A stretch of 64,000 bases of DNA from Hormiphora californensis (Eukaryota > Ctenophora > Tentaculata > Cydippida > Pleurobrachiidae), in assembly GCA_020137815.1 (NCBI GenBank), contig CM035351.1, forward strand, positions 4,361,078-4,425,077, in the 5' to 3' direction. Shown here piece after piece: positions 49,369 to 62,363 of the stretch. Position 1 is the first letter of the stretch. Each line of letters starts with the position of its first letter. A program made the position numbers and the translations under genes. The notes under the pieces are model-generated. The model searched no databases, was not told the origin of the DNA, and saw only the letters and a list, made by a program, of their open reading frames with translations.

Positions 49369-51947
49369 TTACGAAAGAGGCAGTTCTCTAACGTACGTTA
49401 CAGGGAACAAGCCAACAGTTCCATTTTTATGCTTTCCATACCACCACAACTGAAAACAGTTACAGTGCATTAGAAATAGTTCATAGTTATACCTTATGCA
49501 TATTATGAACAAATATAGCCTACATTTTTACGTACCTCATCTACTTTTTCGAGAACAACTAACAAGTCTCCTTGGGCGAGGGAAACTTCCTCAGGACCTT
49601 GGGCAGCATATTCATACAGTGCTACCACACGAACAAAGTTACTCGCGTGTCCTGAAAATTAGTTATTGTTCTCACTTCTCAGTGTCATCAGGTTTTCTGG
49701 TCGTCAAAAGTAGAAGAGATTTTAGAACTACTTTGCGACTCTTTTTGTAAAATCAAATAATCCAAACCTTTCGGGATTCGTTTCGCTTCATCATCAAACT
49801 TGACGTTGGTTTGGTAGAAGTTGATGTATTCAATTGGCTCTGTGGGAAGTGAGAACTGTGTAAAATCTGGGTATGAGTAGAAAAGGGGTTAGCTTGCCTT
49901 GGATAATATACAGTTCAGTAGAACTCACCTGGCCTGTGGCTACCAGTACGACGATCTTTGACGTAGACATTTAGATCATGACTTGAATCGCACATCTCCA
50001 AAATTCGTCGGACCTGCGAAACAATACAATGGTGGCTAACATTTAATCAAATCTGTGGCTTACAAATTTTGTTATGTAAGTAATGGAAGGGTTGAAAAAA
50101 CGATACGGTAAACGAAAGACAATCAACAATTGGAGTGACAACAAACCTCTTCCATTCGGCAGTCTGTATTAACAAGTGCCTGAGAGCAGATGTTAGTGTA
50201 GGTCCAAACGCTATTTCGCATCTTGGTGAGCCTATCCAGTTCTAGATCTTGCATGCGCTGGGAAGAGATTAGTTTGAGTGAGGACGGAATAAGAAGAAAG
50301 AGGGATTGTGATAAATAGGGATTGGAGATAAATTTGGCGAGGGAGACAAGGAGGTGCGACAAATGTACGTTTTTGTTGATCTACACACGCATTTTATATC
50401 ACACGCACTTCGCACAGCATGTGATTTTAACGTGTGAAATGGCTCGGTGTTGCCTCGCGGACACACCGAAAAACCGACAAACAACCGACAAACAAAGAAA
50501 ATGTACCTTGCAGTAAATTTCGTGATCTTTTTCCCAGCACTGTCGGTATCGTTCCAGGGTCTTCACTGATTCCATATACTCTTTATCTGAATAGAGGTTG
50601 GTGTTAAAAAACAAATAAACTCAGTGGACAGCAAGTAGAAAAAGGAAAGTGTTTATTTCGGCCTTCAACTTTAATAAAGAAGACAGCAATTTCTTAATAG
50701 TTAGTACCTGCTACTTCAGCGGCTTGCCTCGATTGTTTCATCTTTTGTTTCAGTTGGTCCAGCCTTTTCTGTGGTTGACCCATGTTTTGCTTCAACATCT
50801 CCGAACTTTTCTCAGCCTCGGTACATGCCCTTTCGTAGGCTGCCTTACACTGCGAGAAAAACAATTGATACATCATATGACTTCAATTTCTATCGCCTAA
50901 CTGCTAACATGAATTGCAGGATGTTGTATGTTTATTTGTTTGTTGTGCTTGAGTCGGTACACACCCAATGTACGCAGTAGCCCCATCCGCTACTACTCAG
51001 TGGACAGTATAATGCACTGAGTAGTAGTGGTAGAACCCGGGGAGCCGGGAGAGAGAGAGAGGGTTGAACAAGGCAAGCACTGAGTACTATCCAGCGTCCT
51101 CCCAGAAGAAGAAGAGTACTACTCAGTGCTCCCCTCAGTGAACAGTAGTGGGTACTGCACACCCAAACCACTCATCCTTTTCCATCTCAGGTTCCTATTA
51201 GATTCCAAAACAAACAATCCAACTCACCCTCTGCATTTGCTCGTAGCTAGTTTTCTTCGCCCGAATTGTCCTTCGCATGCAATCCTCGGATTCCTTCCGT
51301 GCCGCTCTCTGCTCATCCTTGAAGACGGAAAGATAAGTAGCAACATCATCATTTAGGGCTTTGGCACATGAGAGGGCGATCTGTCCAGTCTCGTCTGTCT
51401 CCCTTATAAACACATCCATACAGCTGTGCATCGTCCTAGATAATGGGTGGAGTGAGAGGGAGAGATTGAGAATCAGTCACCTAGGGGTGGTGGGAAATAA
51501 TGAGGGGTGTTATACCGCCCCTCAGGGCTTGGGTCCTTGCCAATTGGATGGGGAGAGCTAGAGGAAGAAAGAGAGAGAGATTTAGAAAGGTATGGGTTGA
51601 AGGGTTGAAGGAAAAAACTGTAGAAAACTCACCCACTCTCTCCTTTTCCCAAGGCACTGTTGGATAACCTGGAAAGTTCCTGGCCATACTTGTACTCAAT
51701 TTGTGCTCGTTTCTTAATAAAATCAACCAAGTCAGTCAGGGATTGTTTTCCTGTTTTCATGCGCCGGGATATCTCCTCAAAGCCGGCAGAACTGTTAAAT
51801 TCGGAACCCTGAGGGGGGAAAGGGTTTGAACAATTTCCGGGTATTTGAGACAAAACACACACGTGACTGAGACTCATGTATAATCTGACACGTGCCTGAG
51901 TGTATTAGACCTACCCAGAAGTTCTCGACGAAACTCAGTGATTCCAT
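49369..51947 (-). CDS. F-BAR and SH3 domain protein, PSTPIP-like, 10 exons
   Basis: Exons on the minus strand: 51915-51947, 51633-51808, 51228-51435, 50708-50849, 50507-50586, 50147-50257, 49929-50013, 49768-49866, 49536-49651 and 49369-49449. Phases agree and give 376 aa. The F-BAR domain begins MESLSFVENFWGSEFNSSAG and continues FEEISRRMKTGKQSLTDL, then KKRAQIEYKYGQELSRLS, with long charged helices (DEQRAARKESEDCMRR; YERACTEAEKSSEMLK; LDRLTKMRNSVWTYTN). It binds and curves membranes as a dimer. The C-terminal SH3 at about 318-372 has ALYEY, WWYGKHKNGTVGLFPVTYV and most likely recruits proline-rich partners such as WASP. Human PSTPIP1 (416 aa) has the same order. PACSIN and GAS7 are less likely by order and length. 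No frame break over ten exons. Confidence 0.9.
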
Positions 51948-53365
51948 GTTGACAACTGTGTTTTCAGGCCATCAACAAATTCCCTATAGTGTACAGAAGC
52001 AATGTTCAGTTGAAAGGTAAAGTACACAAATGAAAAAAAGATAAAATACATATAAAAATAGTATAAAATCACCGTTGTTTTATATTTGTAATAATAATAT
52101 CACGAGATATCGCTTTCAGATAAAACATGGGAAAATCTTAGTGACAGTCAATCAAGCAAGATAAAAACCATGGGAAATAATGAGATTAAGATAAACGAGA
52201 TACTGGGATTGTGATAAGATAACAAACCGTCATTATAACACTACAGAATATGATATATTAACATCGTAGTAAAAATAAAGAAGAAACTTATTAATTAAGC
52301 TATTTTACATGGTCCCTACCGTGTAGAATAACTTAATTTTCATGCTACTTCAAACTTGTAGTACATAGTATTCGGCTGACTGCTGATAAAAGTCCGAGTT
52401 TTCTAACTTCTGATACTGAGACAATAGTCAATTGTCCACTGACCAGTGTATGTGATGGTGTTGGGTCATAAAAATTGACAAAAACAACCTTAATTCAAAC
52501 AAACATTTAATGATGTCAGTCCAATCGAACATATCCCGCACAAACAGACCAACTGTTCACTCCCCTGGGTGGCACGCTATTATTATTTGTGCGTCGGAAA
52601 CTTGTTTTGGTTCTCACGCCTTTGTTTCTCGACTAAATTCGACCGGTGTTTTTAATTTTTTCCCCGCCCGGGTGAATGCCGAAGGCATTCACCCGGATGC
52701 CTTTTGCAAAAAGGCATAGGGGTTTAGAATTCGACAAGTTAACATACTAGTGAAGTGTCACGCTTTTTTTGTCCCGTGACGTAACCCATCCATAGCAACC
52801 ATCCAGTGCAGAGTGCTCAAAATATCATTTGAAATACTTCACACACGCTCTAATTCAAATTGTCCACGAAGCTAGGCGACGCCCGCAAAGTTATTACAGT
52901 GCTGAAATGACGCACTTTCATTAGAACGCGCAGCCCGGCGCCGCGCGCCCCTTCCTGTTTGCAATTCATAACGTTCATCGTTCGTCATGTGTTCGTCATT
53001 ACAATTGCGCTCTGGTATTGTCATTGATTACATGAGGTCAGTTGAGTGCAGATCACATAGACTAGAAAAGGAGCCTAATTAGGCAGCTCATCACCTGCAC
53101 TGTTCTGTCTCACCTTTCAGAATCTCATTAGTTCATGGGTGATGGGATGTAATTAGGAGTGTCACATGCCAATGGCGGGGAAATACAGCACTATGGATAC
53201 ATAGTGCAAATATTCTTGTTTTGTCGAAAACTTTACGGCATACAGTGAGATCAAGTACAAATAATACGCCACGTAAAAAGGGGGGGGGGTGAACAGTTGA
53301 AAAATGGACTTATTACTTAAGAGGAACTTTGAAATTCTCTAGCGTTTTTACCGAGTTCACCGTCT
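51948..53365. other. Intergenic region upstream of the F-BAR gene
   Basis: No gene recognised. TGACGTAA and CCATAGCAACC occur near 52779-52801. A hairpin (CCGGGTGAATGCCGAAGGCATTCACCCGG, positions about 52667-52695) and a following TTTTGCAAAAAGGCATAGGGG resemble a module near 13828-13875. One end of the CAACTGTTCA MITE family occurs at about 53289-53311, with no partner end found. Confidence 0.45.
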
Positions 53366-54958
53366 TTGGCAGAGTGTTAACTGTTTAGTGTTTCATAGCC
53401 TTGCTGACCCGCCGGCCGCCCAGCAAACTTAAAACTAGTTAAATTGTTTTGTTGCTATCAAGGTTTGCGTATGATGAAAATTGATGATGCGTGGTGTCTG
53501 AATTAAATTTAAATAAGTCATGCACTTAATATACAACTCAATAGTGAACAAATTCCCAGAAAAAAGGTGCCAAGAGTTGGCAGATTACAAGATTTACAAG
53601 ATTACAAGATTAAAATTATATTTATAATGTCAATAAATTAAATAAATGTAATTATTGACACCCCGCTAATACACTAAACATATTGGTTCACAAGTATTAA
53701 AAAATAAATATGTCCAACATGCGGACGTTTCCGCCCGTAGCTACCTCTAGCTGGGTTATCTCGTCTAATTCAAACACTCTTCAATATCACATTGTATGTA
53801 CAAAAAAACAGAATCAATAAACTGTCGTGATAACAAGTGATGAGTAGCGTGTAGAAGGGATGTTGTAGATAGTTTGTAGAATGAGGAATGAGGATGTGCT
53901 CGATATGGAGCAGCGCAAGGAAAAGGACCCAGGGATCGATGTGGAGGAGGTAGGAGTAAAGGACCCAGGGATCGATGAGGAGCAAGGTAGGAGTAAAGGA
54001 CCCAGGGATCGATGTGGAGGAGGTAGGAGTAAAGGACCCAGGGATCGATGTGGAGCAGGTAGAATGAATGAATGAACTTCAATATTTATATTTGAGTCAT
54101 ATAAGTGACTCGTCCCGCTCTCACACTATAGACATATACAAACAAGTCATACATATCCTACAAGGCTATGTATGACTTGTTTGTATATGTCTATAGTGTG
54201 AGAGCGGGACGAGTCACTTATATGACTCAAATATAAATATTGAAGTTCATTCATTCATTCTACCTGCTCCACATCGATCCCTGGGTCCTTTACTCCTACC
54301 TCCTCCACATCGATCCCTGGGTCCTTTACTCCTACCTTGCTCCTCATCGATCCCTGGGTCCTTTACTCCTACCTCCTCCACATCGATCCCTGGGTCCTTT
54401 TCCTTGCGCTGCTCCATATCGAGCACATCCTCATTCCTCATTCTACAAACTATCTACAACATCCCTTCTACACGCTACTCATCACTTGTTATCACGACAG
54501 TTTATTGATTCTGTTTTTTTGTACATACAATGTGATATTGAAGAGTGTTTGAATTAGACGAGATAACCCAGCTAGAGGTAGCTACGGGCGGAAACGTCCG
54601 CATGTTGGACATATTTATTTTTTAATACTTGTGAACCAATATGTTTAGTGTATTAGCGGGGTGTCAATAATTACATTTATTTAATTTATTGACATTATAA
54701 ATATAATTTTAATCTTGTAATCTTGTAAATCTTGTAATCTGCCAACTCTTGGCACCTTTTTTCTGGGAATTTGTTCACTATTGAGTTGTATATTAAGTGC
54801 ATGACTTATTTAAATTTAATTCAGACACCACGCATCATCAATTTTTCATCATACGCAAACCTTGATAGCAACAAAACAATTTAACTAGTTTTAAGTTTGC
54901 TGGGCGGCCGGCGGGTCAGCAAGGCTATGAAACACTAAACAGTTAACACTCTGCCAAA
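53366..54958. repeat. Near-perfect palindrome of about 1.6 kb
   Basis: TTTGGCAGAGTGTTAACTG at the left is inverted at the right end; the axis is near 54162 with a loop of about 10 bases (CCTACAAGG). Arms of about 790 bp look identical by eye, including microsatellite-like parts. Each arm holds about four copies of a 36-37 bp unit (AAAGGACCCAGGGATCGATG and onward; left at about 53920-54060, right at about 54264-54405). Mirror frames encoding repeats of LLHIDPWVLYSY on either strand follow from the unit length and are not taken as genes. Confidence 0.95.
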
Positions 54959-55597
54959 GGAATAGAGGACCCAGGGATCGCCAAGTGCGGCCGCATGCGG
55001 CAGGCTAAACGGTGCAAATTTAAAAAAGGTCAGTGGAATTTTAGAATAAAATCATATGTGAGTTTAACGCCACCGCCAAATATTGCAAACTAACAGTAGA
55101 AATCAAACTTCAAAGAGAAGCCAGGCGTTTTGACTTTTGAGCTTCAAAAAACGCAACTTAAAACTTTCGGGCGCGATTATAATCTGGGTGCCTTGCAGCG
55201 AGTTTACAGGTGCGCGCTACCAAAAAGAGTACACTTTTATTTCCTAGACCGACTTTTTTCAAACGGCTATAGCCACGCAACCACATGGCCGATTTGAGTA
55301 AACTAAACGGTATCTGATGGAGAATCGATAGCCCTAACCGATAACCCCAAACAAAACCCTAACCCGACCCTAACAACAGCCCTAACCCGTCTCGACCGCC
55401 AAAATCGATGAATTGTTAGCAATGGAAGGCACCCAGATTTTAACGTTTTCCAAAACGTTCTTACTTTTACTTTTTACTCAACTTGGCAAAGCGGACGAAA
55501 CGCGTCGCATGGTGTGTATCGCGCAGAGTTTTTTCATACTACGATGCTAAATACGCGCGCAGCTCGAATCTCAAACAAATCAGAATTATTATATAGG
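54959..55597. other. Repeat copy related to 25.7-26.3 kb
   Basis: A single stray minisatellite-like GAGGACCCAGGGATCG (about 54966-54981) follows the palindrome. About 55150-55400 is the inverse of the split repeat at 25.7-26.24 kb, with CCCTAACCGATAACC-type telomere-like units at about 55333-55390. No gene. Confidence 0.6.
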
Positions 55598-57366
55598 GAT
55601 CCCTAAAAAAGTTCAGTATTTACACAGAGTTTACACAGTTTGGTTTGGTTTGGTTTGGACCACTCATCTGGGACTGTAAACAGTCACACAGCCAAGTCTC
55701 GCCGAACAGGCGAGACAGCATAGTGCCGGATCATCCTTTCGGAATCACCACCAGATCGTCTTCTGTCTGTCGGGGGTCTGTCTTCGGTGAAAGAATATGA
55801 AATCATACTTCTAGATCGTAAAACTTAATTCTTCTCAGTAACTTTAGCGATACTAGTTAAGGCTCAATCGCAAGCTAGATATAATAATGGTGGTGAAGAT
55901 GAAAATTCTTATTTTTTCAGTCCGAATTCTAAAATAATCTAAGCAATAAACAATGGAAAAATACCAATAAATTTTCTTGGAGTAACACATAGCATAAGAT
56001 CATTTGATTTAGTATGACTCTGGTGATTTCGTATCAATAATAATAATAAGGTATACAATGAATGGAAATATAAAACTTTAACAAATTATGAATGAAAACA
56101 TTTGGAATGAAAACATTTGGAATGAAAACATTTGGAATGAAAACATTGAATCAGTGAATTGATTGTGATCATATTGAAGCTAGAAATGAACACATTGGTT
56201 AACAAAATTTTGTGAGCGAGTGAATTGTACAAATTATGAATGAAACCTTGATCGGGTTTGGAATGAAAACATTGAAACCGTTTATTGATTGTGATCTTCT
56301 TGAAACTAGAAATGAAAATATTGGTATATTTTATAAATTTTGTGAGCATTCTGGTGAGCGAGTATAATTGGTAAGCGAGTATAATTGATGAGCGGCAAGA
56401 GTGCGGGCCAATTTTGTATCGAGTATTGGTGAGCGGAATGTTTTTGTACTAATACTGCGACTTGTTGAGTGAGCGTTTTAGTATCATAGGGGATTTATGA
56501 ATTTAATTTTTTTAAACAACGCACAATACGGACTGACAAGCTTACGACCTTGATGGATGTGATTGATACTGTGACTTCTTGATGATGAGAATTGAAATAA
56601 GAGGAGTATCCTTTTCCATTAGAGATAAAGATAAATGAGAACGATCAAACACAAACAAGGGGTAGGACAGATTGCAACACCACTAGAATGTAAAATGTTC
56701 TAGAAGACAAGTCGGGTGGGGCAGATAAGAATGTTTCTGAGTTGTTACACGCGATAAGCGACTTAGTGCACCAAAACACAAGGATTGTATTGTCGCTGTA
56801 GTGAGCTGTTTAAGAAAGTCCTCTATCTTGGGACGGGTCAGGGCGGGGGAGGTGGGTGGGGTGGCGGGGCGGGGAGGGTGGGGTGGGACGGTGGGTAGTA
56901 TTAGCCAAAAATGCTGCCATAAACTAATGATTGGAGTAGGCCATGCCGGGGAGAGTGCTCACTGGTAGCGGAGAGGTCATATGTGCTAGAATATTGGTAT
57001 TTGAGGCAGATTTAAGTAGCATTTTATTGAGGAGAAGAGCCCATATTGGTGTCCGAGACAAGCAAAAGTGAAACGAATTGCAATGTAACGAGAGAGTACG
57101 AGTTTACACAGTCTTTACTCAGTCGTTACACCCAGAGCGGCGCGTGCTGCGCACAGTGGCTTTTTCCAAGAAAATATTGGATTGTGTGCTGCACAATTGA
57201 CAAAATTGAGCGCTGCGGCGAAAAAAGTTTCCGAAAACGCTGCAAATCGAGTGCGAAAGACGCAGTCGTTACACCCAGAGCGGCGCGGGCGCTCTGGGTG
57301 TAACGACTGAGTAAAGACTGTGTAAACTCTGTGTAAATACTGAACTTTTTTAGGGATCCCTATATA
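55598..57366. mobile_element. TIR element, about 1.77 kb, non-autonomous
   Basis: TATAGGGATCCCTAAAAAAG followed by TTCAGTATTTACACAGAG at the left is inverted at 57314-57366. Near the right end, TTACACCCAGAGCGGCGCG occurs at about 57124 and again, with its inverse, at about 57268-57306, giving a subterminal hairpin. An internal short tandem repeat of TTTGGAATGAAAACA lies at about 56100-56146, with related units near 56260. G-rich DNA (about 56830-56895) could form quadruplexes. No transposase was recognised. Confidence 0.75.
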
Positions 57367-58245
57367 TATATATATAAATTTCAAATTTGTTTGTTGCAGT
57401 CGCTAAAGTTTTCCGTTTTGATTTTTGAAATTTCCAAATTTCGGAGTCTTTGACCAAATTTTCTGACTTCTAGACTGATTTTTGCGTACTCAGTATGAAT
57501 AAAGTCGGATTTTTTGAAACTGTCACCCCCCTGAAATAACAAAATTTGCCATATCTCCGGTTCCTGATAAGATAGAGACTTGAAATTTGGAGGTTCGGAA
57601 GAACTTAGCAAGATCTTCGTAACCTCCAAATTTCAAGTCTCTATCTCGTCAGGAACCGGTTTTATGGTCATTTACGAAGTTTGAAAATACCCAGGGGGGT
57701 GACAGTTTCAAAAAATCCGAATTTAATACAGTTTAAATTATTTCATAGCTGTTTTATCAATTTTTCCATCTAATTCCAAGCCCGCTGAGTGGCCACTTGT
57801 GGCTTGTGAGTTGTGTGATTCCAAGAGTCATCAACTATCGGAGAGTGTGTTGAAACGTTTTTTCGGTGAATGTATTCACTGTTGAGTGGTATATCAAGTA
57901 TATAATGTACAGAAAGACTGGATCAGTAGGTCCAGCACCTTCTTTTCAGGTGAAAAAAGAGAAGAAATCGAAAAACTATCCAAAAAGTGGGAAAGTTACA
58001 CGATTTGTGACGAGAAATTACCGAAAATGAAAAACTTCCAGTGCGTGTCTCAGAGATAGCAAAAGCCCACCGCCCTAATTGTTTATACTGCTTGTTCATT
58101 TGATCGAGCGAAAAGAGAGATAATTTTAAATTTATTAAATAATCAAGTAACTTACTTAACAACCTAATTTATCGCCCGTTTATATTTAGCTGTAATGTAA
58201 GGTAGGTAATGAAAAAGAGGGCGGTTCATGTTTGGTGGGCAACAC
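57367..58245. other. Intergenic region upstream of PHETA, contains a MITE
   Basis: The MITE at 57499-57723 occupies a quarter of the stretch. The rest (57724-58245) is AT-rich with no recognised gene and probably holds the PHETA promoter and 5' UTR. Confidence 0.5.
57499..57723. mobile_element. MITE, 'AAAGTCGGATTTTTTGAA' family, long form, inverted copy
   Basis: This is the reverse-orientation sister of 35851-36074: the same ends, the same central GAGACTTGAAATTTGGAGGT hairpin, and only a few substitutions. Confidence 0.88.
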
Positions 58246-59259
58246 ATGATGAAGATCAACTCAAAAAATGTCCTAAATTTCCTGCGAACAGACTCCCATG
58301 TTGATAAACGAGGATTCCTTTTTAAAAAGGGAGAGGTAAGAATCACGTGATCAACTATTTTCCTAACTGATATCATTTTCGCATTTCTTATTTTCAGCTA
58401 AACAAAGGCTGGCAAAAGCGATGGTTTATCCTGAAGGGAAACATGCTGTTCTACTACCAGGCTCCCCATGATTCCGAGCCCATTGGAATGATAGTCTTGG
58501 AGGGCTGTGTCATTGATAATTGTCAGAATGATAAAACTACATTTTCTATTAGTTTCCCTGTCGAGGGATCCCGCACATATCATCTTTGTGCTGACACTGA
58601 GGAGCTTCGAACTTCATGGGTAGGTCCTTATAATCCATATTATGTTAAAGTTCGGGGAGGTGTGATCATGGGTAAGGGAGGGAGGGCCCTCGAGGGGTCA
58701 TTTAGATATATAAGTATGATACTGTGTTAGGTAAAGCGGTTTTGAGAATTATATTATTCAATTCCTTACACCAAACTTGCTGCCCAGGTAAATGCTCTAC
58801 AGAGGTCAAGCTACAGCTACCTGCAGGCTCAGGTAGAGCGTATGAAGGAACAGGTAATTACTATGACATGAACACCCCTACAAACAGTTTACCTGGCTAA
58901 AGATCTGTATGCCTGTGTGTGTCTGTGTGTGTGTGTGTGTGTCTGTATCACACTATCCATTAACAACACACACAAATTAACTCTCCCTTCGTTCCAAACT
59001 AAAACCCGCCATAACCCAGGTTGAGTCCCTGAAGCGAAAGAAGGATCAATACGTTGAGCTGGTTGCTGAGTCCCAAGCTACAGCTTCGACTACCACTGAC
59101 ACTTGGGCAGATCGGACTGGGCCCCGGGGGACAGTGACACTAGGGGCTCCTCGGCCATCCTCCTCACGATCATCTGCAATGCGAGCATGTGGGTTTCTTC
59201 CTTCTTAACTGTACATTATACGCTGATTGGAGGTCCCCTACTAGCATGCTCTCTCCCTC

Positions 59260-59319
<60 letters not shown>

Positions 59320-59320
59320 A

Positions 59321-59362
<42 letters not shown>

Positions 59363-59380
59363 TCACTCTCTCTCTCTCTA

Positions 59381-59458
<78 letters not shown>

Positions 59459-60615
59459 CTTTCATCCGTTGGAACGTTATTATAAGGACCACTACACTTT
59501 TGTTTGTTCGCTCTTTTATTACGGCCTTCTATTGTCCTACCGCTATTAGTTACATTACCCCTCCCCGATGCGGGATATTGTTACTTCTCCCTCAATATAT
59601 CTCCCTCCATCTCTCTGGTTCCTTCCCTCTCCTTTCTCCAATACCAATATTATAGTAACCACTTACCCTCTTCATAAATTCCACAATTTACACAGTATTC
59701 AACAGTACATGGTCGCCTCATATTGTAAAATACCATATGGTAGACATCTAAAACATGCACAATTTATAATCTCTATTCACTGCATTATATGTATACAATA
59801 TACATCGTGTATGTGTATGTTTGATTGGCTAATGAGATAATTAATAATGTGATGTTGATCACTGGCCACTAAAATAAACATTGGCCCAAGCAGAGTCACT
59901 ATTAATCAGACACTCTTAGTGTAAACGTCTTGCAGGTCAGTTACACATATGTTATTTAGATGTCTCTTGAATACAATGATTTGTAGTCTCCCTATCTTTG
60001 AGATGCTTTACTGCGGTTTGGGTAGTCGTCTTGTCTAGAAAGAAACTCGTGTGAAGTTGTCTCTGAGATGAAAAGTGTTCATTGAGAAGATATCAGCTAG
60101 AAATCTAACTTTGAGACACCATCAACATCTCTATCACAACACTCCGTACATCATTCTCTGTTATGCACAATATTCGCCGCATTATTTCCTTTTTCTTTTT
60201 CGCAGTGTCCTCCCCGTTAAATCTGAGACGTAAACACCACATGGACCAGATAGCACAAAAACGTAAGTTATTCAGGACATGTTAGTGATATATCCAATGA
60301 GGCTCTTTAGTAACGACACTATTAACCCCCACCAATTATAGCATCTATATTCTCTCAAATTATATGTATCAGGGTATTTTTTAACCATCCCATTTTCCCG
60401 TAGGAGGCTCCCCGTCCCGGGGTAGGAAAGCAAAAGATCCCCACCACCTGTATTGTAGCACTGGAGAAGGAGAGGAGAAGTGCAGGACATTCTCCCAGAT
60501 GCACTCTGACTTTGCACCGGGGATGCCCGTCATATTGGAACCATCCGGCAAGAACCGCACCTCTTATCAAACTGTTACCGATTCAGACTGTTTTGAAATT
60601 GTCATACCTCAATAG
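58246..60615 (+). CDS. PHETA: PHETA/sesquipedalian-like PH domain protein, 6 exons
   Basis: Sesquipedalians bind the inositol phosphatase OCRL on endosomes and support recycling to the Golgi and plasma membrane. Exons 58246-58335, 58398-58619, 58788-58853, 59020-59188, 60206-60262 and 60404-60615 give 271 aa. The PH domain (about 20-110) reads KRGFLFKKGELNKGWQKRWF, ILKGNMLFYYQ and PIGMIVLEGC, then YHLCADTEELRTSWVNAL; these match human [29 protein letters not shown] closely. A short coiled coil follows (YLQAQVERMKEQVESLKRKK). Residues 231-238, FSQMHSDF, resemble the F&H motif (human FARLHECY) that contacts OCRL. A second ATG three bases downstream may be the real start (MKINSKN against human MKLNERS). 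Confidence 0.87.
59252..59456. repeat. (CT)n microsatellite, about 200 bp, PHETA intron 4
   Basis: CT dinucleotide tract on the coding strand of PHETA, with short CCCT, ATCT and ACT interruptions. The Ser/Leu open frames are artefacts. Confidence 0.95.
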
Positions 60616-60733
60616 TAACATAACGACACGGGAATATTGTGTAACAATTCTTATTTTGTCTATCTCTCTCTCTCTCTGTACATGAATGCAATGTCCCTTT
60701 ACATTATGTAATTAACAGTCTTTCATTAGCACA

Positions 60734-61263
60734 CTACTGAATGTACCAGGGTTTCTTGTTCTCGCATTTCCACATCCACGCCAGCTGAGCCATACTCTCC
60801 ACAATCTCGGGGAGACCCAACATTTCCAGCATCTCACCGACACTCTTGTTGCAGATAATCTCAAACTCTGAAGGAGGTAGTTGGTAATATTAGGGGGGTT
60901 ATATTAGGGGAGAGAACAAGGGAGATTGTATTGGATTATAGGACAACAGATGGTTGGGAATAAAGGGTAGTAAGAGAGAAAAAGAAGAATAAAGAGGGTT
61001 AGCAGAAAAAAGGGTTACTAGAAAGAAAGGAGAAGGGTGAAATAGGGTGTAAGATAAAAGAGGGCTACATGTGTTGGCAAATTCAACTTACTGATTTGCT
61101 GGATCTTGTAGTAGATCTTGATCACAGTCTCCAGGTACCCCATATAGTCATCAAAGTTGGCCTGTAGAGCGAGGGGAGCTACAGGGGCTTCCTCTTCCTT
61201 TACAGGGAGAGCTAGGGTGGACGCGGCCACGAGGCACAGGCACAAAACTAGAGAGATCTTCAT
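60734..61263 (-). CDS. Small secreted protein, 101 aa, two exons, unrecognised
   Basis: Exon 1 is 61092-61263 and exon 2 is 60734-60867 on the minus strand; phase 1 is kept. The first 19 residues (MKISLVLCLCLVAASTLA) are a textbook signal peptide. The mature part begins LPVKEEEAPVAPLALQ and has three helical stretches (DDYMGYLETVIKIYYKIQQI; VGEMLEMLGLPEIVESMAQL; WMWKCENKKPW) with only two cysteines, which could form one disulphide. It resembles a small secreted helical peptide or hormone-like protein, but I recognise no family. TATAAA lies 48 bases before the ATG. It converges tail to tail on PHETA with only about 118 bp between stops. Confidence 0.75.
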
Positions 61264-61310
61264 GATGATGATATGTTGGTAACTGGGGAGTTAGGACAAT
61301 AGGGGACAGT

Positions 61311-61316
61311 TTTATA
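61311..61316 (-). promoter_or_regulatory. TATA box of the small secreted protein gene
   Basis: TATAAA on the minus strand, 48 bases before the start codon, implies a transcription start near 61285 and a very short 5' UTR. This is the clearest core promoter motif I found in the window. Confidence 0.6.

Positions 61317-62363
<1,047 letters not shown>

Noticed and set aside
52770-52805. RFX X-box-like CCATAGCAACC near TGACGTAA
   Set aside because: The half-site spacing does not fit the X-box consensus well and it lies 0.8 kb upstream of the F-BAR gene; noted only in the region description.
53765-54557. Mirror-image open frames with LLHIDPWVLYSY repeats
   Set aside because: They come from a tandem repeat within the palindrome; no start context, splice sites or homologue.
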